Shown one piece after another: positions 36,654 to 49,991 of a DNA stretch of 64,000 nucleotides; the stretch's first letter is position 1; each line of letters starts with the position of its first letter. A model generated the notes under the pieces. The model had not been told where the DNA came from, ran no database searches, and saw nothing but the letters and a program-made list of their open reading frames with translations. This stretch comes from Hemibagrus wyckioides (taxonomy: Eukaryota; Chordata; Actinopteri; Siluriformes; Bagridae), in contig NC_080717.1 in the NCBI RefSeq assembly GCF_019097595.1, positions 15,603,836 through 15,667,835 on the forward strand, in the 5' to 3' direction. The position numbers and the translations under genes were made by a program.

Positions 36654-38031
36654 ATTTTAGACTGTCAAACAGGATTGGACATCAGCACACATAGCTCAAA
36701 ACTTACAGCTCAAAATTATAATGATTATTTTTATATCTTTCTGTTATCACTATAAATTATTGTACGCTGGTGATTGTAGTAGGCTTTGTGTACTGTATTT
36801 ACTATACTGGCTATCAGAATAGGTATCTCATGGAGGAGAGAAGAGCAGTTAATTTTAGACTCAGCTCTCAGCACACAGGAACATTCCTGTATTGTAACAT
36901 ATCCTATTGTAGCTTAAAATATGGTAATTACCACAGTCCTTATTACAACATGCTTTGCTAATCTGCTGTTTAATATTTGCACATATATCCACAATTCCAC
37001 CATTTTTGTCCTATGCACATAAACACCTTTTTTAAACACTGTGTGGTTTAGTAATTATTATACATGCATACATTATATGCATTTATATGCATATGCCATG
37101 CAATTGACATGGAAATGTAAACATATTCAGATCTATGTATGAATAGAATGATCATCAGAAACATGGACAACAACAAACTAAAGTAACACATACAAGAATA
37201 CAGATAGATAGTGTGTTGTAAACATTTAATATGGCTCAATGTTTAGACGCATGCACAGTCTGAACTGTACTTATCCTACTATTCTGAATGGAGAGGGGTT
37301 TTTAGATTATCTCTTAGACATGCTTTGACATGGTACATTTTCTTGTCCATTTTATTTCGGTTGCTTTTAGCTCCAACTCAGAAGCAGCCACCATGATGTA
37401 ATTGTGAAGATGCTCATTCTGTTGGTTCCTTAGAGAATAAAGACAATCTCCCGGCTTCCTCTACTAGTCCCAGGATGACGAGTACCTACAGAGAAATTAA
37501 AGGAATTCTGATCGAAGTCGTCTGAAGCACCATCTTATCATCTTAGCCCTAGTAATGAAAATCTAAACTTGTGGCTTTAAAAGATACCTGCCTCTTTTTA
37601 GATCCAGAGCAAAATTCTGAAAACTAATGGAGCACAAAGTAGCTAGGGCATGCAAATTACCAGGGCGTCTCCCTGGAGAAGAAACCGTGGCTGAAAGGTA
37701 GGACAGAAGATGGAGGTGATAAAAGGGGTTGAATTAAATGGTAGGAAACACCAATATGAAAAACAAAGTGAAGTTGAGTAATAATTGTGAAAGGTAGAAA
37801 AATTCTTACATGTCTATGACATGATTACAGGCAATATGTAATCAAATGCTATGAATCTTCCCACAGCCTTTGAAATTTGTGGTTCCTATATACTATGCTA
37901 ATTTTTTTTCTCTAGCTCTGGTTTGTCTTTGCTCCGGTTCCTTTTCTGTGTAAAGCATGAGTAACCCTACTGTTCCTGATGCTACACACCGTCACACTTC
38001 AACACTAATTACACCAGTGCCTGTCTCACAG

Positions 38032-38035
<4 letters not shown>

Positions 38036-38072
<37 letters not shown>
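38036..38072 (+). repeat. (CT)n microsatellite forming the exon 2 polypyrimidine tract
   Basis: Pure CT run of about 37 bases ending nine bases before the exon 2 acceptor (atccctcag at 38073-38081). It serves as the splice-acceptor pyrimidine tract for all fgf13 isoforms. Confidence 0.9.
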
Positions 38073-38076
<4 letters not shown>

Positions 38077-38081
38077 CTCAG

Positions 38082-38192
38082 AGCCCCAGCTGAAGGGGAT
38101 CGTGACGAAGCTGTACAGTCGGCAGGGCTTCCATTTGCAACTCCAAGCAGATGGAACCATTGATGGAACGAAAGAGGAGGATAGCAGTTTCA
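38082..38192 (+). CDS. fgf13: fgf13 exon 2 (start of shared FGF core)
   Basis: Shared 111-bp exon used by every isoform; residues 64-101 of the 1S form. It begins [18 protein letters not shown] and continues [17 protein letters not shown], the first strands of the beta-trefoil. The acceptor is atccctcag, directly preceded by a pure CT tract at 38036-38072 acting as its polypyrimidine tract. The donor is an ideal gtaagt. Phase 1 in and phase 1 out (the Thr codon is split with exon 3). Relative to mammalian FGF13, small changes are Y to F (QGFH), KDED to KEED, and TY to SF near the end. An FGF12/14 identity is unlikely, since [10 protein letters not shown] preceded by SRQG fits FGF13 better. 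Confidence 0.97.
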
Positions 38193-40706
38193 GTAAGTCA
38201 GCTGGAGGTTTCCCTCTGCTTTCTGAACCCATTGCACACTATGCAGTGAAATGTAATCACCTCCCATAAACACATCAAGTTTATGGGGCTTCAAAAGAGA
38301 GAGAGAAAGGTTCCCTCTGAAATGTCTGGCTTTGTTGCACTGTTAGGTGATGCTGGAGTTTTTTTCTGAAATGGAGCTCTGTCCCTTCAATGCATCCTCT
38401 TTCACTCTCTCTCACTCTGTCTCCCACACACACCTTCATAACACACACATATGCATAACGTTGTATTTCTCTAAAACACTAAAGGTGAATGTGCTACTAT
38501 AGGGAACAAAAAAAATGCAAAGGCCAATCAGTTGAATAGTTAAATTGTAATATCCTTTGCAATCAACATGCAAACTCCGATTTATGAAGTTGCAATATGA
38601 AGTGGATTTCTTCTCTCCTTCAGTCCCTAATTTACATATCACATGCATATGCCACATTTACCATGCATGCCTCATCATGTACACATAGCATGACCTAATT
38701 TATAAAGTGTAGTGAGAAAACTGAAATTATGGTGCAAGAGATAATGCTGAGGGAAAAAAAACCTATGGGTTTTCTAGGGGAAAAAATAATAATATCAGTA
38801 TAGTATTATAGGAGGTTTTGCAGACAAAGAAAACCAGTCTGTCATTGTATGACAACTCACAAAAAAAAGCATATGCTCATATCTCTGTACAGATTATGAT
38901 TAAAAATGTAAAAGACAAGATGATATTATCCAAAAGAAAGAGAGCAAGAGAGAATGGAATAGAAACTCTATTTAAATGAATAAGAAATGAATAAAAGTGT
39001 GAATAAGAGTAAAGTAAGGAGATTAAGAACAAAGAAAATGTTCATTTTGTGAGTAACATTTTTGTATTTATCTTTAATTTTTATAAGTTCTTTATAAACA
39101 TACAATTCAAAACAAGCAGACAGCCTATCAAATAGCTAAAGGAATAAAATGGCAGAATTCCACTACTATTATTGGTATTACTGGTGCTGTTGGCTGTGTC
39201 AAAACGACAAATATGCCAAAGATAAAAACTGATGAATCCCAGCACTACTAAAGTATAAACCCATTTCATAATCAGAATTGATTTTTGCAACACTGCTGAA
39301 TAAGACTCATTTTGCTGAATAGATGTGTTCACTTAGAGACGACATGCATTAGAAAAATTAGACTTAAAATTAGATTATGACCTGAATTAACCTAAAGGAG
39401 TTATTGAGTATAACTAAAAAATTAGTTTTATTTAAACTATATACTGATATAAAGGATTGTACCTTCTACAGCACATTGTTGCTTTTAACATACATGCTTA
39501 ATGCTAGCCTTACTGACTAAACAGTAAAAAAAAATAGCTTGTCGCAGAGTTTTCATCATCATTCCAGTCAGTCACTTTTGTATGCTGATGTCATATCAGG
39601 AGATATTTGCTCAGAAACCCAGGATTGCATTTTGATTGATCCATGTGTCTAGAGCACTTTTTGCAAATATGACTCAAATGTGAAAAAAAATGATTTGCTT
39701 GGAAAACTAATTCATGGTGTTTTATCAAAACAGGCATAGGTCACTAGCCAGAAAAAGAACCCCAAGTCACTCAGAAAGAGCATTATCGTCACTCTGCCTC
39801 ATTTCAGCTCTGAGGCATTGGGTGGGTAGTGAAGTGTCAAGACTGCTATCTCCTTACTGACAGTAGTCATGTCCCTTGCACTTTTATTAATCTTTGTCAG
39901 GCCCAAAAACAGAACGTGTCTTGGCAGAGAAGAAGTAACATGTCAATATGGCGGAGAGGCACTCAGGCTGAGATATAAAGCAAGTGGCACCTGTTTGGTA
40001 TTAGTGCTTTATCATATCACCACTAAGAGGATATGACATTTTACAGCCTGTAAATGAGCTGGCTCTTTTCTTTTTTTGCTGATCCCTGAGCCATGATGTC
40101 ACTTATCTTCTGTAAACGAACATGGGTTATGAGTAGACTAGGCAGCCCTATGGGGTATTTAATTTCTTCCCTCTCAGGACAAGGAGGCAGGAGCTCATAC
40201 TATTAAAAGATAGAGCTCGTGAAGTTATGGCTGTTTTATAATTAAGTACTGATTGCAAAAAGAATGGATACCTGGACTAATATCTACTTTACCAAAACTG
40301 CACAGCACCTGCCTTTATAATAAAGCCCATATTATTTACTTTACATCATGGCTACAGCTTCTAGACACCCTAGCAGTATTACATTGCAGACATGAATGCG
40401 ATCTACATGTATTTGGAAGCTATATGACTAGAAGCTTTATGCACAAGTCTGTCCTAATTGTCTGCCACTCCCTATTTCTAACCCACTACTGGCTTGCTTG
40501 GGCAATTTATCTATATTGAAAATGATTGAATTATGTAACAGCTTGTTTCCTTTTCTCATCTGATGCTAATATGGAGAGTCAGAAAAGTGGTTGCTAGAGA
40601 GGAGAAGTTGGAAAAATGATAGCTTCTATCTCTCATCTCTCATACTGCCAAAATAGCATGGTTAGGAGCTGGCTGCCTTTGTCTCCATAGCAACGGCAAT
40701 TTAGTC

Positions 40707-40709
<3 letters not shown>

Positions 40710-40743
<34 letters not shown>
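40710..40743. repeat. (GT)n microsatellite
   Basis: Seventeen GT units. Confidence 0.9.
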
Positions 40744-40747
<4 letters not shown>

Positions 40748-40948
40748 AAGAGGAAGAGGTTTTGCTCACATGCGCAGATATCACATGGATTTGTTTTTGT
40801 TACTTAATCCTCATGTTCTGTTCATTAAAATATTAGTGTGTGATCAGATGGGGGAGCTAAATATTAATATTAAATAGCAATACTCTTAGGCACATGTAAT
40901 GAAAAGATATCTTTTAAAATAATGAAATTATTTATAATTAATTATATT

Positions 40949-40986
40949 ATGCGCAGTGTTGTTTTTGTTGTGACAACACTGCGCAT
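40949..40986. repeat. 13-bp hairpin
   Basis: atgcgcagtgttg, a 12-base loop, then caacactgcgcat, an exact reverse complement. The arms contain CpG-bearing GCGCA, unusual in this AT-rich intron. Confidence 0.8.
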
Positions 40987-42326
40987 CAGTATTCTCAGGT
41001 GCAGGAACAGTTTACACATACACTTTTCTGAGAACATTGACTGGTAAATTTTTCTATACATTTCACAGAACTTGCCACCGTTCATCTGGAGACTCTGGCT
41101 GTCACAAATTCTTCTATTTTCTGTAATCCCAATGACAGCCAGCATTCATGTTTTGTCTGGAAAGTCTACATAATGTATTATCGTCTCTGCTCACATAGAA
41201 TCTTTTTCTGTAACATTTCATTTTTGTTCTAGATTATGACAAAAATGTCAAATGTTTGTTACACAACTCAATAATACCAATGCCCAGTACTACAGAAGGC
41301 ATAAAAGAAACATCTTTTAAATAATATTGGCTACTTCTATGGTATAGTGATGTAAGCTGTTGATGAAATTAGGTAATAAATCATACTCTAATTAATTAGC
41401 TGTTTTACAGATGCAGCACTAATGCTTAATGATAAGTTCATTTAATTACAAAAGCCTCATCAAAACACATATGCATATCTTATTTTATAAGATTAGTTTT
41501 AATGTCACATCCGTCATGTGACTCTCTTCTGTTTAATCCCATCCCATAAGTGATCTTTGTGAATATCAAAAGACGTTTTGGTTAATAGACTAGTACACAG
41601 GAGTGAAGACCATATAGAGCTTAAAGTTCTTAAATTTAGTACTGGAGGCCCAGAGTTTCAACTTTTTCCTGCTTCCAACACTTGAGATTCTGTGTGGCTG
41701 TAGGACTCCAAGACTGGAGTTCAGATATCCGGGCGTAGAGGACACATGTCAGCGCTGTTTTAAACCCAAAATAAGAAACAGAACAGCTAAAACCCTTGTA
41801 GATCTCAGGGGCACACACAAGCAATTACTGCAAGTGGGTCATTTGGGACTGCAAGCCATCACTAAACAGCACAGCAACCATATGGCTTTGTATCACCTCT
41901 GAAAGCACAGTGAAAGCTAATCTGACTGGGCCATAAGAAAAAACCCTGACAAAGCTGCTGGGCTGCATCTATTTTGTTAACAGTTCTTCATTTAATTAAC
42001 TATAGTCAAAACTTACCTCAATAAAATAACTAGAAGCATTTAAGTATGAGTTATCTATTAAAAGGTTTCTGTGTTCTAACAATTAATCAGCTATATTACC
42101 TAGCTTGCTAACAAGGAGGAGACTGGTAGTTAGCTCTCGTTTTAATGTTAGTTACCTGGCACTGCTCTGGTTCAGTGTTTAATTAGTTCCATGTGATTGT
42201 TATTAGAATATTTCACATTGTGCTGAAATACATTTCAGTGAACCTAAGTTAATGCTAGGTCAGAAATGCAAGCTGATTGGCAGTCTGATCAGTAAGCCGA
42301 AGGCCATTTTAGATGATGTATGATAT

Positions 42327-42660
42327 ACAGGAAGCTTGTTCATTGCAGTATCTGTTTCAAGTCTGAATGTAAAAGCGTCTGGTCTCTAAAGCTGGTTATA
42401 AAGCTAAAGAGCACATAAAAGGCCTCCTAATGGCAGCGAACATTAACTGAGTTGATGCTTCCAAGTATGATACAAATGTGAATTGAGGAATTACCACCAT
42501 CCAGTATTCATTACAGGAAGCTGCTTCATTTGGATGTCTGATTTGAAGACTAAAGGTGAATTTGCCCAGCCCACAAGACTGCTCTTAGCATTAACAACAT
42601 TTAAAAGGTCTCACATTGACATGGTTGATGCTTCCAAGAATGAATGTAAAAATAGTACAG
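42327..42660. repeat. diverged direct duplication, about 180 bp period
   Basis: acaggaagct recurs at 42327 and 42513, and gttgatgcttccaag at 42451 and 42624, with aaaaggcctc/aaaaggtctc before each, in the same order and at similar spacing. Sequence between is poorly matched, so the copies are old. Confidence 0.5.
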
Positions 42661-43121
42661 AAAATACTATCATACTTTTTAAAGTTACTGCTTGACGACC
42701 AGTTTGCTAGGGTTACAAATGGTAGCTAGTAAGCTAGAAAATACAGCTGATTAGTATGCGCTAGCATGCACAACGTCAACTTATTGGATAATATTCATAT
42801 GCTTTAGCTAGTAAACATCAGTGTATGTCAGTTTTATTGTTTGTTTGTTTTTTACAGATAGGAAACGTGTTTTGATGAAGAATTAATGATTAAAAGAAAT
42901 ACAAATGTATTACTGATGGTTTTCCGTCATGCAGTAGATAGGGATGCAAATGCTGATGAAGAGCAGCATTATTTATCACGCATGCCAGGCAAGAGACAAG
43001 AGTGGTGAAAAAACAGCATGGCATAGACTGGGCTAAGGCAAAAACCAGCACAATATTAAAAAAAATAAATAGGTAGACAGTGAAATGAGCAAGTCATGGT
43101 ATCCACTAATATAAACAAAGA

Positions 43122-43677
43122 TATACACCAATCAGCCACAACATTATGAGCACTGCCAGGTGAAGTGAATAACACTGATTATCTCCTCATCATGGCACCT
43201 GTTAGTGGGTGGGATATATTAGGCAGCAAGTGAACATTTTGTCCTCAAAGTTGATGTGTTAGAAGAAGGAAAAATGGGCAAGCAAAAGGATTTTAGTGAG
43301 TTTGACAAGGGCCAAATTGTGATGGCTAGACGACTGGATCAGAGCATCTCCAAAACTGCAGCTGTTGTGGGGTGTTCCCGGTCTGCAATGGTCAGTATCT
43401 ATCAAAAGTGGTCCAAGGAAGGAACAGTGGTAAACCGGTAATAGGGTCATGGATAGCCATGGCCCATTGATGCACGTGGGGAGTGAAAGCTGGCCCGTGT
43501 GATCTGATCCAACAGACAAGCTACTGTTGCTGAAATCGCTGAAGAAGTTAATTCTGGTTCTGATAAAAAGGTGTCAGAATGCACAGTGTATGATGGGTCA
43601 GGGCTGTTTTGGCAGCAACAAGGGGACCAACACAATATTAGGCAGGTGGTCATAATGTTACGCTTGATCAGTGTATA
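43122..43677 (+). mobile_element. internally deleted Tc1-like element, copy A
   Basis: Both ends start or stop at TATA/TA-type sequence: left tatacaccaatcagccacaa followed by cattatgagcac, right tggtcataatgttacgcttg followed by atcagtgtata, which form inverted repeats. About 150 bases in, an open frame (43274-43441) reads [40 protein letters not shown] and [10 protein letters not shown], the N-terminal DNA-binding helix-turn-helix of a Tc1-type transposase, then stops. The catalytic domain is missing, so this copy cannot move by itself. It is about 556 bp against about 1.6 kb for a full element. Confidence 0.85.
43256..43441 (+). pseudogene. truncated Tc1-type transposase N-terminus
   Basis: Sixty-one codons with a Met at 43274 that matches the usual transposase start. 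Homeodomain-like helix-turn-helix: [21 protein letters not shown] is the recognition region of such proteins. Ends at TAA right after GTVVNR. No DDE domain follows, only a remnant of about 230 bases that leads to the right terminal repeat. Confidence 0.85.
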
Positions 43678-43841
43678 CTTCACAATAAACTGGTGGGAAG
43701 TGAGACTTTAATAATGTGTGGCTGTAATAGTGTACAGGTGTACTGTGCAACATTCACCTCTACATGACAACCTAAAAGTCACTATTCACAACACTTTTGT
43801 CTTTTTTATTAGTACTGTTACATCATTAGTACTGGCTAATA

Positions 43842-44311
43842 TATACTGATCAGGCATAACATTATGACCACCTGCCTAATATTGTGCTGGTCCCCCTTTT
43901 GCTGCCAAAACAGCCTTGACCCATCAAGACATGGACTCCACTAGATCCCTGAAGTTGTGCTGTGGTATCTGGCACCAAGCTGCTAGCAGCAGATCCTTTA
44001 ACTCCTGTAAATTGCAAGGTGGGGCCTCTATGGACCCCACCTCTCAACTTACAGGACATAAAGGATACTTACAGGACTTAAAGGACTTACAAGACTTGAA
44101 GGATACCTGTGATAGATACTGACCACTGCAGACCAGGAACACCCCACTAGAGCTGCAGTTTTGGAGTTGCTCTGATCCATTCATCTAGCCATCACAATTT
44201 GGCCCTTTCAAATTTGCTCAAATCCTTATGCTTGCCCATTTTTCCTGCTTCTAACACTTGTTATTCACCTCATTTGTCAATGGTCATAATGTTATGCCTG
44301 AACAGTGTATA
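43842..44311 (-). mobile_element. internally deleted Tc1-like element, copy B (inverted)
   Basis: Same family as the element 164 bases to its left, but reversed. It begins tatactgatcaggcataaca and attatgaccacctgcctaat (the reverse complement of the other copy's right end), and ends ggtcataatgttatgcctga followed by acagtgtata. Near its right end the minus strand carries the start of the same transposase (MGKHKDLSKFERAK-like, from cttgcccatttttcctgctt), with stops. A cluster of acttacaggac/aaaggatac units at 44050-44105 is a local tandem repeat. Confidence 0.85.
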
Positions 44312-45274
44312 TAATATTATCATTACTATATTTATCTTTAAGATTAGGTACAATTTGACCTAAACAGAAGCCAAAAGTTAAATCTATGCTTGAGCTTTGG
44401 TTACACTTCACTTTTGTGTAGTTTCTCCCATCCTTAGCACTGATTTGGTTTGTGTTGGGAGCAGAGCAAACACTCATCTTGGTCACTAAATGTCATGTTT
44501 GGCTGCTTTATTGCATTATGCCTCTTTCCACTGAGAACTTAATTTGATTTCCAATCAGTGCGTCTGGACTGGAGGCCTTTCCTTCTTTTAACCTGAAATC
44601 CAATTAATGTTAACTTGTCTTTTTCACCTTTTCTAATGCCAGTTTGTACTTCTATGTAATCAGTTCTGTCATGTGTTAGGAGCTCTGTCCCTAATGAAGT
44701 TTACTAACAAAGCAGCTAGCAGATATAACAAAAAATAACATGTGTGATTAAAAGATACAAAATACAGTAGGGATGAATTCAATATTTGTTGTTTAAATGT
44801 ATGGTACATGTGTAAAATTAGGTTTCTGGCTTCTGTCTGATAATTGTTGTCTGATCATTGTTGTTAGAAATAATATATCTGAAAAAAGACAGGACCAATG
44901 GCAAGAACCTTTAAGTGTTCTAGACTCTAAATATTATTTGTAATCATATATGATGGAGCTATGAAAGACCAAATCTGATTTATTCAAATATAATGTAGGA
45001 GCTAGAGTTTGATTCTGTGGAGATGCTTTTCTGAGGTACAGGAGGAAGCATGTGGCAGTTTTGCTTTCTACTTGCTCTTTAGAGATTCTGCTGTATTTGT
45101 GCTCAGGTGCTTTATTAGCTGCAGGTAATTGACTCTCTCCTCTAAATCCCCCACAAGTAAAGCCATGACAATCCCTGCAGAATGAGATACACCTGTGCCG
45201 TGTTGGTCTGTGTGTGTGTAGGTGTGTGTGTGTGTCTTCCTATTTTATTGTATTTTGTATTCTATTTTTTTTGT

Positions 45275-45490
45275 ATTAAAATAGAAACCTTGACTTGTAC
45301 TGGCTTTGCTGCTGCACTACCCTGTAGCACTAACCCCTTTTTAACTAGGTTTCTAGCTTGATAATATTCTTAGACTCTGATCTTTTTGTACTAGCATGAG
45401 GTTTTGTGATTGATGGAGACTATAAATCACTTCTGTACGTTGCTCTGGATAAGGTTGCCTGCCAAATGCTGTGTATGTAAATATATAAAT
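45275..45490 (+). mobile_element. SINE/L2-type retroposon tail
   Basis: The 3' part, cacttctgtacgttgctctg followed by gataaggttgcctgccaaat and gctgtgtatgtaaatat, is the conserved tail of fish L2-clade LINEs and the SINEs that borrow it (usual form: CGTCGCTCTGGATAAGAGCG). The upstream part is not assigned, so the left edge is approximate. Confidence 0.7.
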
Positions 45491-48400
45491 ATTCCATAAC
45501 AATAGCTGTCAGGATATGAAACAGCCACACCCTACTTTAGCTCATTCATTTTTGAAAATGCCCCCCCCCATAACCCCCACCCCGAACCCCAGTCCATGGA
45601 GATTCGCCTTTCTAAAGTGCAGGCTAGACAGATGAGTGATCTCTGCAGGTGGAGCTCAGCACAGCTGAGACAGGCTCTTGATGTAGGATTAGTGAAGCAG
45701 GTTGAGGCTGAAAAGGGGAAGAGCTCCACCCAATTGCCCTAACAGTAACCTGGGTGGAGCTGCTGCATGGAGCCACAGTGTGCACGAGCAGCACAGCTGA
45801 AGTCATCACTCCACATCAAATATTAACCGGTGCTGTTCATCTCTCTGATGAAAGCTATGGGGACATAAATGCTGTGTGCAACCCAACATGAAGACCTGCT
45901 AAAGAGAGGAGACAAAAGAGATGAACCGATGGTCCTGAAATGATTTTACTATTTGCAATTTGACTAAATTCTCCTTTATTCTTATCTTTGATTAGTGCAT
46001 TGTTAAACATAAAAAGAAATGAGAGCCCTTAACCGAAAGTAAGCAGAAATGAGATAAAATTTGTAATTCAAACCAACCCTTCCTCCACTGTTCTCTCCAA
46101 AGCTACATCTTTGTCCAGAATGGCTGAATGCTAGTGCAAGAGCAGACGTTTCTGGATTGACATTACATTACTGACAGCAGTTAAGTAAGGGTTAGAATTA
46201 AATACAAGGGCAGGGGAAGGACTACAGGAGCAGAGGATATGAATACTAAAATGTTTTCATATGTTTTTATTCAAATAATTTCACCATTTTTACATCATTT
46301 ACAAAAGACTGTGAACAAGTCTCTGTTGTGAACAAGATCTATGTGCTGTGAGTTGTTCCTTATTTTGCAAATTGTGCTATAAAAATAACAATAAAAAGGT
46401 TGCTAGTTTGCTAAATTTGGTTTAAATGAGATTTTAAAGAAAAACCTGACTGGCAAGCACAAGCTTGACAAACAGAGAATTTGATAATAATAGAGTTTAT
46501 AGAGTTTACAGAATTAACTTTTCTGCCTTTATTGTCCTGAAAGCACTATGTAAGGTCAAGGAGTTTTAAAAGTTAAAATTATATACTGTATGCTCTTTTT
46601 CAAAGAAATACTATATTTATTTGATATATGTGAAAAAGCACTTACTCTTCAGTGCTCCTGTTGTTAATTTAATGGCACATGAAACCAGAGCAAAGATGTT
46701 ATTTATGTTATATAAAGCTCATAGGTTAGAATGTTATATAATCCATGATAGGCACACATGGTAATGTGTTCTTGTTTCTCAGAAGCTGATGCTAGTCTCT
46801 GAATGTTCTATGCATGCCAGTGCAGCCTTGGGTTGCTGGCTGCTCTACTTTCCCCCTGGCACATGGAGACGGTGTGAAAGGGAGAGATTGTTAGCTTTTT
46901 GGCTTATGGCATGGGAGACAGACAAAGGTGCAAGGCAATTTGGCAGTTTCAGTGGTTCCAGGCAGGCAGAGCTCCAGCATGGCTCACTAACTCTATTCAG
47001 CTGAGTTTGAAAAGAGAGAGAAGAAATGTCAAAGTGTGAACATGAAAAAAAGCCAAGTTCATTTTTCAGCATTGGTTTGAATTCATTTATCTGCAAAGAA
47101 AGGGACAGATCCTGGAGAAAACATAATAAACCACCATCCAGCTGAGAAAAAAAAGTGACAGTTTTACAACATGCATACTTTCAACAAGTTTGGAAGCCAT
47201 CATCCAATACATTTTTTCATAGCCTTTAACTGTTAGTTTTATCAATATTTCATTTTGAATGCAGGTAGATTTCTGGTATGTGTTTTCGGATATACTCACT
47301 GAGCAGTGGTTTTATTATCTAATTATTATCACTGTTTATAAGCCTACATCTGTTATTGTTTTTGATGACGATCTGACACACAATAATAAGCTACACTGTA
47401 CCATACAATGACAGTATTTCAGATGTATTTAAAACATGTACTGTAAATGTAGACTGCCTTATCATCGTAAGCAGCATAACATTTGCCTCCTGTTTTCTCT
47501 GGAGAAAGCCATTTTCTGCTTGGTGTTACTTTATGTCTGTTTCTAATCCTGATTGCCTTGTCTTTGTCCATGTCTTCTGCTGATGTGATGTCTTGTCAGA
47601 CTTCATCAATTTTGTTTAATTAGCTGCTTCTTCTTTGTGACTTGTGGGTGTCACAATGCTTCAACATACTGAATTGTTTTGAAAGTGCAGTTATGGCAAA
47701 TAGTATTTGATTTAAGGTTGTTGTTATTTGTATTGTACAGTATATTATATTAATAATTGATATTAAAGGTATACTATAGCAGGGATTTTTTTAAGTGGAC
47801 ATTAACTTCCACATATCCTCTTAGTACAAATATAAGTACATATTTAAGTACATATTCACACACCAGGCTCAATTTAATTGGAAACATGTAGAAAAACTAA
47901 ACTATTAACTAGATATAATAGTAACTATTATAAGTTGGATAATGCTTCATGAACCCCTGGGGATCTTGAGGATCCACTTCAAGGCACATGAAGTTCACTA
48001 AATTGCTTGCGCTTAATGGATGTATTTTAAGTGTACTGTAAACAGTATAGTTTATATGGTTGTATATGTATTGGTGTCTGTGGAATATATTATAATATGT
48101 ATTTCACTACTAGTGTACTTTCAGCATATTCGAAATGTAATATAACACTGTAATATGAAAGCAGCAGCAGACACAGTATATCTCCTCCTTTAGATTATTT
48201 AAAAAGTACATAAAAGCACAATATATGTATACATTAATCTGCTGATATTGAGCATGCAACATACTATAAATACATATTACTGATATATTATACTGTATAT
48301 TATAATATATTCATGAATGAATTCCATTTTCAAACAGGAAGCACTATATTGTAGTGTAGTTTGCTCGGATACATACATTTTTAGCATAAAACATTTGCTT

Positions 48401-49778
48401 GGCAGGATGCTTAATATTTCAACAATAATACAAAGTCCATATAAGGTGTTTGTGGACACAAGGAAAGACACAAGACATTCAAAATACAGAAAATGACATA
48501 TTAACTATAGATTTCCCTTACATAAAAAGTCTTTAAAAACACCAATGATGAATGAAATAGCTTGAAAATGAACCCCAGTTGTTTTAAATTAGTTATCTTA
48601 TGGCAAATACAAATTTATGAGAAGATCAAATCTAAATGAAATAATTGTTTAAGGTTTTATAACCAGTGTTTTATATAAGTATTTTCTATGCGTGAATTGT
48701 TATATAATCTAGCCACACTAAAAAAAATATTGTGTATTTATGAATGCATTAAATTTGAACTAAAAGCATATTTCACAATAATTTCTTTAAAAAAAAGTAT
48801 CAACATATACTTGCTAGGAACTAATTTCAGTATATTTGCAAAATGCTTTGCCATATTTTAGTATATTTTTAAATACAATTAAATGTAATCATTCTTTACT
48901 GGGGTTAAAAGGAGTTTATTCTAAATAAACAGCAAGAATATCATTCAAAGGCACAACACCATGATGCAGGATCCAAAATACACACATCAACATAAGGTTG
49001 ACTTCCTTATGTTAACGTCTTAAAAACATGAAATGTTAGTCTTAGAAGTCAAAATAAACAGAAACGCACTTTTGCCATGACTCAGTATATGACGTGTCAG
49101 TGTTATAGTATAACAGATGTCCCAAAAAAAATGCAAAAACAACATTATAGCATTAGAAGAAATATGTTAGAACATGACAGATATGTGTGTAGGGTGTGCT
49201 GAAAAGGAGGATACTAAAATATTTCGGAAGAAGTTATAACGGTGAGGATACAAGTTATCAGATAATATTTATAATTACATCATTTTGAGCAGATTTTTGT
49301 TTACTATTAATTTATTAGCACACACAATTTGACCATGTATGCTAATTGTGATGATACAGTTACATCGGTTATATCACACACTAAATGTCTGGGGCTCTAA
49401 ATTAATTTTCTTTGTCATCTTTGAGCTAAAGATATGTATTGGTGTTTGTACTCCTCTGTACAAGAGGAAAGCCGATTAAATGAACATCAGATATGAAGGG
49501 AAAGATTTGATGAACAGATCTATACCACTGTACAGAAGCTCATGGGAAAATTATGACGAGAAATGTTTGGGGAAAAATCTCATTTGCTGTTAATATGAGT
49601 GGGCATGTAGCCTTCCATGAGCCGAATGTCAATATGGATGTCAGCATTCGCTAATTACTCAGCCTGTTTATGTGTTACAGCCTCCTGAACACTTCTGCAC
49701 TGAGAGCTGCATGGACAGACTGTACTGTTGGAAGTGTTCTATTTTTAATCGTTCTTTATGTAAATGAGTTAATGCTGA

Positions 49779-49991
<213 letters not shown>

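Larger units (their letters stand above)
35385..38081 (+). other. fgf13 intron between 1S and exon 2
   Basis: 2697 bp. Holds a 23-base direct repeat pair (36589 and 36631), a short GT run near 35869, and the CT tract at its 3' end. No other feature recognised. Confidence 0.8.

Noticed and set aside
37957..38163. 68-codon frame across the exon 2 boundary
   Set aside because: Wrong frame for FGF13; mostly a Ser/Leu translation of the CT tract.
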